The notes below the pieces were generated by a model, which made no database searches, had not been told where the DNA came from, and was given only the letters and a program-made list of their open reading frames with translations. Made by a program: the position numbers and the translations under genes. This document shows positions 15,817 through 26,392 of a stretch of DNA of 64,000 nucleotides, in pieces. Origin of the DNA: Novosphingobium sp. FKTRR1 (GTDB lineage: Bacteria; Pseudomonadota; Alphaproteobacteria; Sphingomonadales; Sphingomonadaceae); contig NZ_JAIZDA010000004.1 of NCBI RefSeq assembly GCF_020404405.1, positions 1 to 64,000 of the forward strand. Reading direction: 5' to 3'. The number at the start of each line of letters is the position of its first letter. Within the stretch, counting starts at the first letter, position 1.

Positions 15817-18299
15817 GGCGGGCTCTGGCCGCGCCGCTCCGCCTTGCCGACGCGAACGCTGCCGACAGGGCAGGTCCATCGCGCACGGGTGAAGCGCTGG
15901 CGCTGGGCGCGGGGGTGGCACTCAGCGCGGCCGTGCTGTGGCTGGTTTCGGGACAATTGCTGGTTCCGGCGGCGTTTCTGGCCGGTGTCGTGTGCCTTGG
16001 CGCGCTGGTGCTGGTGGCCTTGCGGCTGCGTCCCGAGGTCGAGACGGCCGAATTCGCCGCGCCCGACTGGTCGGTGACGAACGCAGCGATCGAGCAGGAG
16101 GATGCCGCGGTTGCCATCACCGACCGCGCCGGACGGCTGGTCTGCGCCAACGCCCGCTTTGCCGAATGGTTCGGTGCCGCCGCCGCGCCGCCGCGTCTGC
16201 CGCTCGATCCACCCGACACCGAAGCCGCCGAACAGGCCGCGCGCGCCGCCTGGCGCGATGGCAGCGTGCGGCTGGCCAGAGTGCGCAAGGCTGGCACTGC
16301 CTTCACCCTGACCATCGTCCGCGTCGGGCGGGGCGAGGACCACCTCGTCTGGCGGCTGGCGCCGGTGGCCGAGCACGATCTGGTGGCCGACGTGGCCGAT
16401 CGCATCGATGGCAAGCTGGGCCGGGCTTTGGCGCGCGAGGGATTGCAGGCCGCCGTGGTCGGTCCCGATGGCCTGATCCTGTCGGCCAACGCCCCGTTCT
16501 GCGCGCGCGCCGCCGGAGACGAAACGGCGCGCGTCGCCGGCACCGACTTCGTCGGCTATTTCCGCTCGGACGAACAGGAGCGTATCTTCTACGCCCGCGA
16601 AGGGACCAAGGGCGCGCCGGTGCGCTTCGTCCACCTGCCGCTGGCCGATCCCGACGAGCGCGGCGGTGCGATCGACCCGGCGCACGCGGCCTCGTTCTTC
16701 CTGCTGCTCGACAATGAGGGCGGCATCGGCGACGCGCGCACCGGATTGCCGCAAGTCGAAGCGCTGCTCTCGCGCCTGCCGCTGGGGCTGGCGATGGCCG
16801 ACCGCGACGGGCGTTTCCTGTTCGCCAACCCTGCGTTCCTGCGCGCCGCCGGGCACGATGGGCCGACCCCGCCGCCCTATCCGTCCGATCTGGTGATCCG
16901 CGAGGACAAGGGCGCGCTGTCGGATGCGGTGCGGCGCTATGTGCAGGGCGCGCCGATGGCAGGGGACGTGGCGGTGCGGCTGCGCGCCGCGCCCGAAGAC
17001 CCGGTCTCGCTCAGCCTTGCCGGGGTGCGCGGGCTGGGCGAGGGGGCGGTGCTGCTCAGCCTGAAGGATTCGTCCGAGGAAACCCGGCTCAAGCGCGAGA
17101 TCGCGCAGGCCACCAAGATGCAGGCGGTCGGCCAGCTTGCGGGCGGCGTGGCGCACGATTTCAACAACGTGCTGACCGCGATCATCGGCTATTGCGACCT
17201 GATGCTGATGCGCCACACGCCGGGCGACAGCGATTACGACGACATCCAGCAGATCAAGGCCAACTCCAACCGCGCCGCCAGCCTGACCCGGCAGTTGCTG
17301 GCCTTTTCGCGCCAGCAGACCTTGCGCCCGCAAGTGCTGCAACTGCCCGACGTGGTGGCCGAAGTCTCGACCCTGCTCAAGCGGCTGATCGGCGACCGCA
17401 TCACCTTGCAGGTCACGCACGACCGCGATCTTGGCGCGGTGCGCGCCGACCCGGTGCAATTGGAGCAAGTCCTGCTCAACCTTGCGGTCAACGCGCGCGA
17501 TGCGATGACCGGCAACGGCGGCGATGAAAGCAAGGTTCCCGGTCTGCTCAAGCTGGTGACCAAGCGCGTCACCGCAGCCGACGTGCGCGCGATGAAAAGC
17601 GAGATCCTGCCGATCGGCGATTACACCGCGCTGATCGTCGAGGACAACGGCCACGGCATCAAGCCGGCGTTGCTGGGCAAGATCTTCGAGCCCTTCTTCA
17701 CCACCAAGGATCGCGGCAAGGGCACTGGCCTTGGCCTGTCGACCGTCTATGGCATCGTCAAGCAGTCGGGCGGCTTCATCTTTGCCGACAGCGAAGTGGG
17801 CAAGGGCACGCGCTTTACCATCTATCTGCCGGTGCACGTGCCCGATGCCAGCGAAGTGGCCGAGACGGCGGCGGCAGCGCTGGCCGCGGCAACGCGCGAA
17901 ACGCCGCGCCGCGAATGGACCGGCGGCGGGCGGGTGCTGCTGGTCGAAGATGAGGATACCGTCCGCGCGGTCGCCGAACGCGCGCTGGTGCGGCAGGGTT
18001 ATGAAGTGACGACGGCAGCCGATGGCGAGGATGGGCTGGAGGCGCTCGAACGGACTTATGCCACCGGCGGTGCGTTCGATCTGGTGCTGTCCGACGTGGT
18101 CATGCCCAGCATGGACGGGCCGACGATGGCCCGCGCCATCCGCGCGCAACAACCGGACATCCCGTTCCTGTTCATGTCGGGCTATGCCGAGGAACAGTTG
18201 CGCCGCGAGATCGACATTCCGCGCATGCACTTTCTGGCCAAGCCGTTCAGCGTGGCGCAGATCGTTACCGCGGTCGAAGAAGTGCTGCGCGCGTCCTGA
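15813..18299 (+). CDS. cckA: Hybrid sensor histidine kinase CckA
   Basis: The cell-cycle kinase that starts the CckA-ChpT-CtrA/CpdR phosphorelay. Order: two membrane helices (about 30-75), PAS-like sensors (about 95-430), HisKA with phospho-acceptor His448 in GGVAHDFNNVLTAI, an HATPase domain (NLAVNARDAM, VEDNGHGI, GKGTGLGLSTVYGIVKQ), and a C-terminal receiver with LLVEDED and Asp761 in LSDVVMP. The frame is open far upstream inside the DUF2062 gene with unlike composition. The best start is the TTG at 15813, overlapping the upstream stop (TTGA), giving 828 aa. No good Shine-Dalgarno precedes it, so coupling is inferred. Confidence 0.9.
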   Translation: MRRALAAPLRLADANAADRAGPSRTGEALALGAGVALSAAVLWLVSGQLLVPAAFLAGVVCLGALVLVALRLRPEVETAEFAAPDWSVTNAAIEQEDAAVAITDRAGRLVCANARFAEWFGAAAAPPRLPLDPPDTEAAEQAARAAWRDGSVRLARVRKAGTAFTLTIVRVGRGEDHLVWRLAPVAEHDLVADVADRIDGKLGRALAREGLQAAVVGPDGLILSANAPFCARAAGDETARVAGTDFVGYFRSDEQERIFYAREGTKGAPVRFVHLPLADPDERGGAIDPAHAASFFLLLDNEGGIGDARTGLPQVEALLSRLPLGLAMADRDGRFLFANPAFLRAAGHDGPTPPPYPSDLVIREDKGALSDAVRRYVQGAPMAGDVAVRLRAAPEDPVSLSLAGVRGLGEGAVLLSLKDSSEETRLKREIAQATKMQAVGQLAGGVAHDFNNVLTAIIGYCDLMLMRHTPGDSDYDDIQQIKANSNRAASLTRQLLAFSRQQTLRPQVLQLPDVVAEVSTLLKRLIGDRITLQVTHDRDLGAVRADPVQLEQVLLNLAVNARDAMTGNGGDESKVPGLLKLVTKRVTAADVRAMKSEILPIGDYTALIVEDNGHGIKPALLGKIFEPFFTTKDRGKGTGLGLSTVYGIVKQSGGFIFADSEVGKGTRFTIYLPVHVPDASEVAETAAAALAAATRETPRREWTGGGRVLLVEDEDTVRAVAERALVRQGYEVTTAADGEDGLEALERTYATGGAFDLVLSDVVMPSMDGPTMARAIRAQQPDIPFLFMSGYAEEQLRREIDIPRMHFLAKPFSVAQIVTAVEEVLRAS

Positions 18300-18423
18300 G
18301 CGGTGGCGGCCTGATCCGGGGTAGCTAGGGGCCCTTGTCTACCGGATTGGTAGATGGCATGGCATGAGGATGACGTGCGCACGGGAGGCCGATCTGCGCG
18401 CGCATTTGTGGAGACTGCCCGCC

Positions 18424-19371
18424 ATGACGTTCCGCTCTGCCCTTGCCGGTGTGTTGTTGCTGGCGGCACCGCTCGCGCTTTCCGCACCATCGTTCGCCCA
18501 GCAGCAGAGCGCGCCGGCTGCCGCAGCGCCGCTGCATCGCGGATCGCCGCTGGTGCTGATGACCGACTTCGGAACCAAGGACGGCGCGGTGTCTGCGGTC
18601 AAGGGCGTGGCCTATGGCGTGTCGCAGGATCTGCTGATCTCCGACCTCAGCCACCAGATCGACAGCATCTGGGACGGCGCCTATCGCCTTTATCAAGTCG
18701 CGCCGTACTGGCCCAAGGGCACCGTGTTCGTCACCGTGGTCGATCCGGGCGTGGGCACCGCGCGCAAGTCGATCGTCGTGCGGACCAAGGCCGGACACTA
18801 CTTCGTCGGCCCCGACAACGGCCTCTACACCCTGATCGACGAGGCCGAGGGCATCGACGAGGCCCGCGTGATCGACGAAACCGTCAACCGGCTGCGCGGA
18901 TCGGAGGCGAGCAATACCTTCCACGGGCGCGACGTGTTCGGCTACACCGGCGCACGGCTGGCGGCGGGGGTGATCGGCTGGGAACAGGTTGGCCCGGTCT
19001 ATCCGGTCAGCCAGCTCGTGCGTCTGCCCTATCAGCGCCCCTCGCTCGAACTGGGCGTGCTCAAGGGCATGATCCCGGTGCTCGATGTGCAGTACGGCAA
19101 CGTCTGGTCCAACATTCCGCGCAACTTGTTCGAGGCGGCTGGCTTCAAGCTGGGCGACAAGGTGAAGGTCGAATTCCTGCATGACGGCAAAGTCGTCGAC
19201 AGCATGGTCGCGCCGTTCACCCGCACCTTCGGCGATGTGCCGGTGGGGCAGCCGATGGTCTATATCAACAGCCTGCTCGATGTGTCGGTAGCGCTCAATC
19301 AGGGCGACTATGCGCGCGACCACCACATCGGCTCGGGGCCGGGCTGGTCGGTACAGGTCAGCCGTCCCTGA
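18424..19371 (+). CDS. SAM hydroxide adenosyltransferase family (DUF62), exported
   Basis: A 315-residue member of the duf-62/SAM_HAT family, whose characterised members hydrolyse S-adenosylmethionine to adenosine and methionine using water/hydroxide. The hallmark N-terminal LMTDFGTKDG (Asp48), the VVDPGVGT and GPDNGL motifs and the FHGRDVF motif are present. Unusually, the protein begins with a convincing signal peptide (MTFRSALAGVLLLAAPLALS, cleavage near SFA-QQQ), placing the catalytic domain in the periplasm. The ATG at 18424 has GGAGA upstream; an earlier ATG at 18370 would bury the signal peptide. Confidence 0.88.
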   Translation: MTFRSALAGVLLLAAPLALSAPSFAQQQSAPAAAAPLHRGSPLVLMTDFGTKDGAVSAVKGVAYGVSQDLLISDLSHQIDSIWDGAYRLYQVAPYWPKGTVFVTVVDPGVGTARKSIVVRTKAGHYFVGPDNGLYTLIDEAEGIDEARVIDETVNRLRGSEASNTFHGRDVFGYTGARLAAGVIGWEQVGPVYPVSQLVRLPYQRPSLELGVLKGMIPVLDVQYGNVWSNIPRNLFEAAGFKLGDKVKVEFLHDGKVVDSMVAPFTRTFGDVPVGQPMVYINSLLDVSVALNQGDYARDHHIGSGPGWSVQVSRP

Positions 19372-19377
19372 CGATCG

Positions 19378-21006
19378 TCAGTCGACGGTCGCGTCGAACC
19401 GCGCAGCCAGTTCGTTGAAGTCGAGCACGGTGCTGGCGTGGCCGTCGCCGAGCCGGATGGTGTGGTGCGGCACCCCGGCGTGGCGCTTGCCCTGTTCGCT
19501 TACGCCCATGACTTGCGGGGCGATCCGGTCGACCGAACACAGCGCATCGACGCTGAACGCGGTGCGGCGCAGGCCCTTTGCGGTCGTCTCGCGGGCGATG
19601 ACCACGAAGCCCGGTGGAGCGCTTGCTTCCGACATCGCCGCCAGCCCCAGACAGCACGCCAGATCGACCAACGGCACCGCCTGCCCCCGGTGCGAAAACA
19701 GGCCGCGCAGTCCATCGCCGTTGTCGGGCAGCTCGATTACGTCCTGACCGGCGGGGAGAATTTCCTCGACCTGCTCCAGCGGCACGCTGAAGCGCGCCTC
19801 TCCCAGCCGCAGCACCAGATAGGGCCGCACGCCTGCCAGTGGTGTGGCGGCAAGTGGTGCGCCGGAAAGTGGTGCGCCGGCGCGGGCCAAGGACAAGTCG
19901 CCGCCGCGCCGACCTGCGCCGATGGTCTGGCCAGCACCCGGCGCGCGCTGTTCGATCTGGCTCAACTGGACCAGTTGCCGGTCGGCGGCGATGCGGCCTT
20001 CATCGAGCAGGAGGCAGGGCAAGCCGCCGCAGATCGCGATCCCCTTGGACAGCGCCGAACCCGGAAGCCCGCTGTGGTTGATCCCATGGACGTCGGCCCC
20101 GGTCAGGCGGACGATGTCGTCGATCCCGTCGATCAACAGCGCGACCAGTCCCTGACGGGCGGGTGTTGCGGGGGGCGCGGTGGAGCCATCGGCCGAGGCA
20201 GGCGTCGTGGTGGTACGGATCACGATCGCCGCGCCGCTGCTGCGCCCGGCGGGAAGCTGGCCCTGTCCCAGAATGCGCAAGGTATCGACCACGGGTATCT
20301 CGGCCCCGTTGTACGGCAGCATGCCGATCCACGGCGGCGCATCGGTCGGCGGGGGCAGGATCGTTTGCCATGGCACCGTGGCATCGACGCAACTGGCCGG
20401 GATCGCGGCGCGCAAGGTGCCGACCCTGAACACCAGCGTCGGCAGTGTCTTGTTGAGGTGGTGGGCGGCCGAAGCGAGCCGTTCGCGCACCAGCGGCATG
20501 CCTTCCAGTCTTGCGATGTAGCCGCAGTCAAGGACCACGCCGGTCAACTCGCCCACGATGAACCCCGCCGTCACCGCAGCCTGGCCCATGACGGGCACTT
20601 CCGCTGTCGACAAACGCGCGTTCGAGGATGCCAGATCGATGCCGGTCAGGGTGGCATCATCCAGCGCGATAACCCCCGCCGTCGCCTCGACCAGCGCGCC
20701 GAACACCCGTCCTTCATGGCGCAGGATGGCGACGACCGGGCTACTGGCCGGATCATCGTTCACCGGCAGGCCAAGCACGGCGGCCAGATCGATCACCGGG
20801 ATGCGCTGGCCGCGCAGATCGATGGCACCGCGCACTTCTCTGCGATGCGAAGGAAAGGGCTGCAGCGCCGGTGGCCGGGGCACGACCTCGCGGATCATCG
20901 CGATAGGCGTGGCGGTCAGCAGCCCGGCTACCAGTATCAGGCCGTGCAGGCTGGCCGTTCCACCATCGCGGTCATGTGGCGCCGGATCATCCATCCGTAA
21001 GATCAT
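19378..21006 (-). CDS. Triple CheW-domain chemotaxis coupling protein
   Basis: A 542-residue protein with three CheW-like SH3-type modules in series: about 20-160 ([29 protein letters not shown]), about 185-340 ([25 protein letters not shown]) and about 390-530 ([23 protein letters not shown]). A Gly/Ala/Pro linker separates the last two. CheW links receptors to the CheA kinase; normal CheW has one module. The ATG overlaps the receptor gene stop by 4 bases (ATGA), so the two are cotranslated. No cheA, cheR, cheB or cheY is in the window. The second module is the most divergent and may be structural. Confidence 0.85.
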   Translation of the reverse strand: MILRMDDPAPHDRDGGTASLHGLILVAGLLTATPIAMIREVVPRPPALQPFPSHRREVRGAIDLRGQRIPVIDLAAVLGLPVNDDPASSPVVAILRHEGRVFGALVEATAGVIALDDATLTGIDLASSNARLSTAEVPVMGQAAVTAGFIVGELTGVVLDCGYIARLEGMPLVRERLASAAHHLNKTLPTLVFRVGTLRAAIPASCVDATVPWQTILPPPTDAPPWIGMLPYNGAEIPVVDTLRILGQGQLPAGRSSGAAIVIRTTTTPASADGSTAPPATPARQGLVALLIDGIDDIVRLTGADVHGINHSGLPGSALSKGIAICGGLPCLLLDEGRIAADRQLVQLSQIEQRAPGAGQTIGAGRRGGDLSLARAGAPLSGAPLAATPLAGVRPYLVLRLGEARFSVPLEQVEEILPAGQDVIELPDNGDGLRGLFSHRGQAVPLVDLACCLGLAAMSEASAPPGFVVIARETTAKGLRRTAFSVDALCSVDRIAPQVMGVSEQGKRHAGVPHHTIRLGDGHASTVLDFNELAARFDATVD

Positions 21007-23093
21007 CCATCGTTGTGCGTGACCGCGACCAGTTCCTCGACCAGCTTCACCACGTCGCCCGACAAGCCTTCCTGCGCGCTGACAAGGCCGGTGATGCGGG
21101 CAATCTCGTCGCCGGTCTGATGCACGCTGGCAACGATGTGGCCAAAGGCCTCACGCGCGCGCTGCGATCGGCCGGTGCCTTCGCCGACCCGGCTGTTCGA
21201 TTCCTCGATCAGGCGGGTGATGTCGCGCGCGGCGGCCGAGCTGCGCTCGGCCAGCTTGCGCACTTCGCCCGCCACCACCGAAAAGCCCACGCCATGTTCG
21301 CCCGCGCGCGCCGCCTCGATCTCGGCGTTGAAGGCCAGCAGGTTGGTTTGCCCCGCAATCTCGCTGATGATCGCGACGATCTCGGCGATGCCCGAAGCCG
21401 AGCGTTGGATCTGCTCGATCGAATCGATCACCGACCCCAGCGTTTCCTGACCGTCCTCGGCATTGGCCTTGGTCCGCAGCGACAGGTTGTGGACTTTTTC
21501 GGTCGATCCCGAGATGTCGCCGATCAGTTGGGCCAATCGCCGCGCCAGTTCGGACATCTGCTCGGCCCGGCTGGAAATGGCGCGTTCCAGCTGCACTTCC
21601 TCGGTCACGTCGAAGGCATATTTGACGATGCGGCAGACTTCTCCGCGCAAATCCATGATCGGACTGTATGTGGCCTGGATCCAGATATCGCGATCGTACT
21701 TGCCGACCCGATGGAACCTTCCCGACTGGAACCGCCCGGCGTTCAGGTCCAGCCAGAAATCGCGGTAAGCCTGGCTGCGGATGTGGTCGGGCGAACACAG
21801 CATCGAATGGTGCTGGCCCATCAGTTCGCGCAAGGCATAGCCCGACAATCGCTGGAAGTTCTCGTTGGCGGCCACGACTTTGCCGTCAAGGTCGAATTCG
21901 ATCACCGCAAGGCTTCGCGCGATCGCCGCAAGGCGGGCCTGATTGTCGTTGCTCTGGTGCTTTTCCGCGGTCACGTCCGAGGCGAACTTCACCACCTTGA
22001 ACGGCTTGCCGTCGGCGTCGAAGATCGGATTGTACGATGCCTGGATCCAGATCTCCTCGCCATTCTTGCACAGCCGCTTGTATTCGCCCTTGTCGAACTC
22101 GCCACGGCCAAGGCCTGCCCAGAACGCCTTGTAGGCATCGTCATTGGCGGTCTGCGCGTCACAGAAGATGCGGTGATGGCGCCCGACGATCTCTTCGCGG
22201 GCATAGCCGGTAAGGTTCAGGAAATTGGCGTTGGCGTCGATGATCGTGCCGTCCAGTTCGAATTCGATCACCGCTTCGGCGCGGTCCATTGCGCGGACTT
22301 TGCCCTCGAATTCCGCGTCCTTCTGGCGCTGGGTGGTGATATCGTGCGCGAACTGGACGATGCCGCGCGGCGTCCCGTTCAGATCGAGGATGGGGCTGTA
22401 GGTGGCGCGGATCCATACATCGCGGCCGGTTTGCGTCCGGCGCCGGAACACACCAGACACAAATTCGCCGCGCACCAGACTGTCCCAGAACCGCGCATAA
22501 TCGTCGCTGGCGGCATATGCCGGATCGCACAAGTCGCGGTGGCACAAGTTGAGCGCCGCCTCGCGCGTATAGCCCTTGATCGCCAGAAACAGGTCGTTGA
22601 CCTTGACGATCCGGCCAGTGAGATCGAATTCGATCACCGCCTGAGATCGCTCGATCGCCTCGATCTTGCCCGATGCGGCAAGCGATTCCAGTCGCTGGGT
22701 GGTGACATCCATCGCCACCTTGACGATGCGCTCGGGTCGTCCATCTGCATCGAGTACAGGGTTGTAGCTGGCCTGCATCCAGACTTCCCTGCCATCCTTG
22801 CGCAGCCGCAGAAATTCTCCCTGCTGTACTTCGCCGCCCGCCAACTTTTCCCAGAACTGGCTGTATGCAATGCTCGCTACATAGCTCCGCTGGCAGAATA
22901 TCCGGTGGTGCAGGCCGGCCAGCTCATCGGCGGTGTAACCGGTCAGCGCCAGAAAGCGGTCGTTTGCGCGCAGGATGTTGCCCGCAGTGTCGAATTCGAT
23001 CACCGCGAACGCCTGCTCGATCGCGCGCAGTGTGCCTTGGTCGGCCGTGATCTGCTGCGCGCTGTTCGGCGCTTCGATCTTGTCCATGTTCAT
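21003..23093 (-). CDS. Soluble four-PAS methyl-accepting chemotaxis protein
   Basis: A 696-residue cytosolic receptor without membrane segments: four tandem PAS-PAC units, then an MCP signalling hairpin ([20 protein letters not shown]). Each PAS carries a related motif, HHRIFC, CHRDLC, HHRIFC and HHSMLC, and each PAC repeats a W.QASYNP.(L/F)D / W..ATYSPI(L/M)D pattern, indicating internal duplication. The architecture resembles BdlA-type receptors with extra PAS units. Those PAS units bind flavin or haem in some homologues; the ligand here is unknown. Starts at 23093 or 23087 (23156 is also open). First gene of a two-gene operon with the triple-CheW gene. Confidence 0.88.
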   Translation of the reverse strand: MNMDKIEAPNSAQQITADQGTLRAIEQAFAVIEFDTAGNILRANDRFLALTGYTADELAGLHHRIFCQRSYVASIAYSQFWEKLAGGEVQQGEFLRLRKDGREVWMQASYNPVLDADGRPERIVKVAMDVTTQRLESLAASGKIEAIERSQAVIEFDLTGRIVKVNDLFLAIKGYTREAALNLCHRDLCDPAYAASDDYARFWDSLVRGEFVSGVFRRRTQTGRDVWIRATYSPILDLNGTPRGIVQFAHDITTQRQKDAEFEGKVRAMDRAEAVIEFELDGTIIDANANFLNLTGYAREEIVGRHHRIFCDAQTANDDAYKAFWAGLGRGEFDKGEYKRLCKNGEEIWIQASYNPIFDADGKPFKVVKFASDVTAEKHQSNDNQARLAAIARSLAVIEFDLDGKVVAANENFQRLSGYALRELMGQHHSMLCSPDHIRSQAYRDFWLDLNAGRFQSGRFHRVGKYDRDIWIQATYSPIMDLRGEVCRIVKYAFDVTEEVQLERAISSRAEQMSELARRLAQLIGDISGSTEKVHNLSLRTKANAEDGQETLGSVIDSIEQIQRSASGIAEIVAIISEIAGQTNLLAFNAEIEAARAGEHGVGFSVVAGEVRKLAERSSAAARDITRLIEESNSRVGEGTGRSQRAREAFGHIVASVHQTGDEIARITGLVSAQEGLSGDVVKLVEELVAVTHNDG

Positions 23094-23507
23094 CGATCTG
23101 GCGGTCCTTGGCCCAGGATTTCTCGCGCCGACCCTTAAATTAACCACAGTTGCCATAAGGCCGCGAACCGCTCAGGTGGTTTCACTTAGGGCGTTTGCGA
23201 CATCGGGAAACGGTTGGCGATTCGCATTCTCGCTCGGGAATTCGGGCTTGCATCAACCGCAACCGGCGCGTTCCTGCTGCCGAAACGACCTCGCCGCCAA
23301 GCTGCAAACGGTCACTGTTGCTGGTGGGTCGTCACCGGCTGGGCCTTGTGAGGCAAGGAAAACACCTTATCTGCTAAGTGCTTGCAATACTTTGTTTCGA
23401 AATTGGCGGCAAATTTCCGTTCCCCCCTTGTTCTGGTGGAACATAGTGGGTACAAGGTGAGTGTTGACGGTTCATGTGAGCCCACTCTAGCAAGGGATAG
23501 CCAGGCC
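23094..23507. other. Divergent promoter region of the PAS receptor and recA
   Basis: About 410 bases between start codons. It holds the recA promoter with its LexA-type site (23428-23456), a TTAACC hexamer at 23140-23145 upstream of the receptor gene, and otherwise no supported gene. Confidence 0.6.
23428..23456 (+). promoter_or_regulatory. recA promoter with embedded LexA (SOS) operator
   Basis: TTGTTC (23428-23433), 17 bp, TACAAG (23451-23456) forms a sigma-70-like promoter. Between the two lies GAAC-N7-GTAC (23439-23453), one base from the alphaproteobacterial LexA consensus GAAC-N7-GAAC. Binding there would cover the spacer and -10, the usual way LexA represses recA. Confidence 0.72.
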
Positions 23508-24578
<1,071 letters not shown>

Positions 24579-24635
24579 TCTTCGGGTGGCGCGCGACCGC
24601 AGACCCGGCCGCAAGTACCGCTACCACACCAGCAG

Positions 24636-24677
24636 CCGGCGCGTTCCCCGGACGGAACGCGCCGGTTTTGCTGTTTT
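24636..24677 (+). terminator. recA terminator
   Basis: CCGGCGCGTTCC and GGAACGCGCCGG form a perfect 12-bp stem with a 6-base loop, followed by TTTTGCTGTTTT. Confidence 0.85.
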
Positions 24678-24840
24678 CGGGATCGTTGCGGCGCGTTCCC
24701 GGCTGCATTGCGGCTGCACTGCGCACCGCAACCGCGCCCTGCCGGATACGAACCGGACATAGCGATTGCCAACCTGCACCAATGCGACAACAACAACGCC
24801 ACAAGCGGACGCATCCAAGCGGATATCAAGGGAGATCATC

Positions 24841-25470
24841 GTGACCAGCATCGTCCTCCATCACCTCAACAACAGCCGTTCGCAGCGTGTGCTCTGGTTG
24901 TTGGAGGAACTTGGTCTGGCTTACGAAGTGCGCCATTATCAGCGCGATGCCGTAACCAACCTGGCCCCGCCCGAACTCGAGGCGATCCATCCGCTCGGCA
25001 AGTCGCCGCTGCTGGAAATCGACGGTCAACTGATCGAGGAATCGGGCGCGATCGTGCAGATCCTGTGCGAACGTTTCGGGCAGGGCGGCTGGCTTCCCGA
25101 AGCCGGCACGGCTGAGGCCGATCGCCACCTGCAACTGATGCATTTCGCCGAAGGATCGGCGATGACCCCGATCCTCCTCAACATCTACATCGGTCGATTG
25201 GGAGAAGCCGCCGCACCGCTGCAGCCGCGCGTTCAGGAACAGCTTGCTGCGCATTTCGGCTATCTCGAATCGATTCTCCGCCCGTCCGGACATTTCATAG
25301 GTGATGACTGGACCGGAGCCGACGTCATGCTCAGCTTCCCGGCCGAGATCGCTGTCCTGAGCGGAAATGCGGATGCCTATCCCGCACTCGCCGCCTTCGT
25401 GGCCAAGATCCATGCCCGCCCGGCATGGCAGCGGGCGCGCGAGGTGGGCGGGGCCTACTACGGCTTCTGA
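24841..25470 (+). CDS. Glutathione S-transferase family protein
   Basis: A 209-residue cytosolic GST-type protein. The N-terminal thioredoxin-like domain contains the NNSRSQRVLWLLEE helix, in which Ser is the likely glutathione-activating residue, the cis-proline segment KSPLLEIDG and the ESGAIVQ glutathione-binding turn. An all-alpha C-terminal domain follows (DDWTGADVMLSFP). The start is a GTG at 24841 with GGGAG 6 bases before it; the ATG at 24766 would add a low-complexity stretch. The physiological substrate cannot be deduced. Confidence 0.9.
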   Translation: MTSIVLHHLNNSRSQRVLWLLEELGLAYEVRHYQRDAVTNLAPPELEAIHPLGKSPLLEIDGQLIEESGAIVQILCERFGQGGWLPEAGTAEADRHLQLMHFAEGSAMTPILLNIYIGRLGEAAAPLQPRVQEQLAAHFGYLESILRPSGHFIGDDWTGADVMLSFPAEIAVLSGNADAYPALAAFVAKIHARPAWQRAREVGGAYYGF

Positions 25471-25485
25471 GGCGGCGCGGCTGAT

Positions 25486-26349
25486 ATGACAAGCGGGGCC
25501 GAATGGCAGGCGGCGGTTGGCCGCAACTGGGCTGATCTGCATGTTCGGACCGACCGCAGCTTCAGCAACCTGACGCCGCATCTTTCGGCGGCGATTTCCC
25601 GTGAGCGTGGTGTGCGCGTGGTCGATGTGGGATGCGGCGCGGGCGAACTCGCATGGGCGATCGCGCGCGCAAGGCCAAACGCGCAAGTCACCGGCATCGA
25701 CATTTCGGCCGACTTGCTGGCCGCCGCCGAGCAGCGGGGCCAGCGCCCGGCCAACTTGCGCTTCGAACTGGCCGATGCCGCAACCTGGGCCGATCCGGCC
25801 GGACCGTTCGATCTCCATGTCTCGCGCCATGGGGTGATGTTCTTTCCCGACCCGAACCACGCCTTTGCGCATTTGGCCGCGCAGACAGTTCCCGGAGGAC
25901 GAATCGTCTTTTCCTGCTTCCGTGCGCCTGCCGACAACGCGTGGGCAAGCGGGATCGCGGAGATCGTGCCAACAGGTTCGGCCACACCAGCCCCGCCGGA
26001 ATCTCCGTGGGCCTACGCGCCCGGCCCATTTGCTTTTGCCGATCCGGATGACGTGCGCCGTTGGATGGCCGGGTGGACCGATATCGCATTCACCCGCGTC
26101 GATTTCGAATACGTGGCGGGCGAGGGCGCTGGCGATGGTCACGCAGCCGACCCGGTGGTGGATGCGCTTGATTTCTTCCGCCGCATCGGTCCTGCCGCGC
26201 GTGCGCTGCGGGCTTTGCCCGAAAGTGAGCGCAAGGCATTGGAAACAAGGCTTATCCATTTGCTGGAGCAGCATCGGTCGGGCAACCGCGTGAGCTTTGC
26301 GGCGTCGGCGTGGATCGTTACCGCCACCGCCGATCACGCTAATCGTTGA
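25486..26349 (+). CDS. Class I SAM-dependent methyltransferase
   Basis: A 287-residue Rossmann-fold methyltransferase. SAM-binding motif [10 protein letters not shown], is at residues 45-53; the acidic end of strand 2 is in [11 protein letters not shown]; a motif II region ([16 protein letters not shown]) and post-motif [10 protein letters not shown] follow. The acceptor is unknown. It begins 15 bases after the GST gene stop and ends 43 bases before alaS, so GST and methyltransferase probably share a transcript. Confidence 0.85.
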   Translation: MTSGAEWQAAVGRNWADLHVRTDRSFSNLTPHLSAAISRERGVRVVDVGCGAGELAWAIARARPNAQVTGIDISADLLAAAEQRGQRPANLRFELADAATWADPAGPFDLHVSRHGVMFFPDPNHAFAHLAAQTVPGGRIVFSCFRAPADNAWASGIAEIVPTGSATPAPPESPWAYAPGPFAFADPDDVRRWMAGWTDIAFTRVDFEYVAGEGAGDGHAADPVVDALDFFRRIGPAARALRALPESERKALETRLIHLLEQHRSGNRVSFAASAWIVTATADHANR

Positions 26350-26392
26350 AACGTGCTTGTTCGGCGCCAATCGGTCGCCTAATCGGCTTGGC

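Noticed and set aside
15732..18230. Open minus-strand frame of about 830 codons opposite cckA
   Set aside because: Mirror of the kinase gene; composition (His, Arg, Gln-rich) typical of an antisense shadow and no start context.
20976..23138. Open plus-strand frame of about 720 codons opposite the PAS receptor
   Set aside because: Repeats in it simply reflect the four PAS duplications on the other strand.
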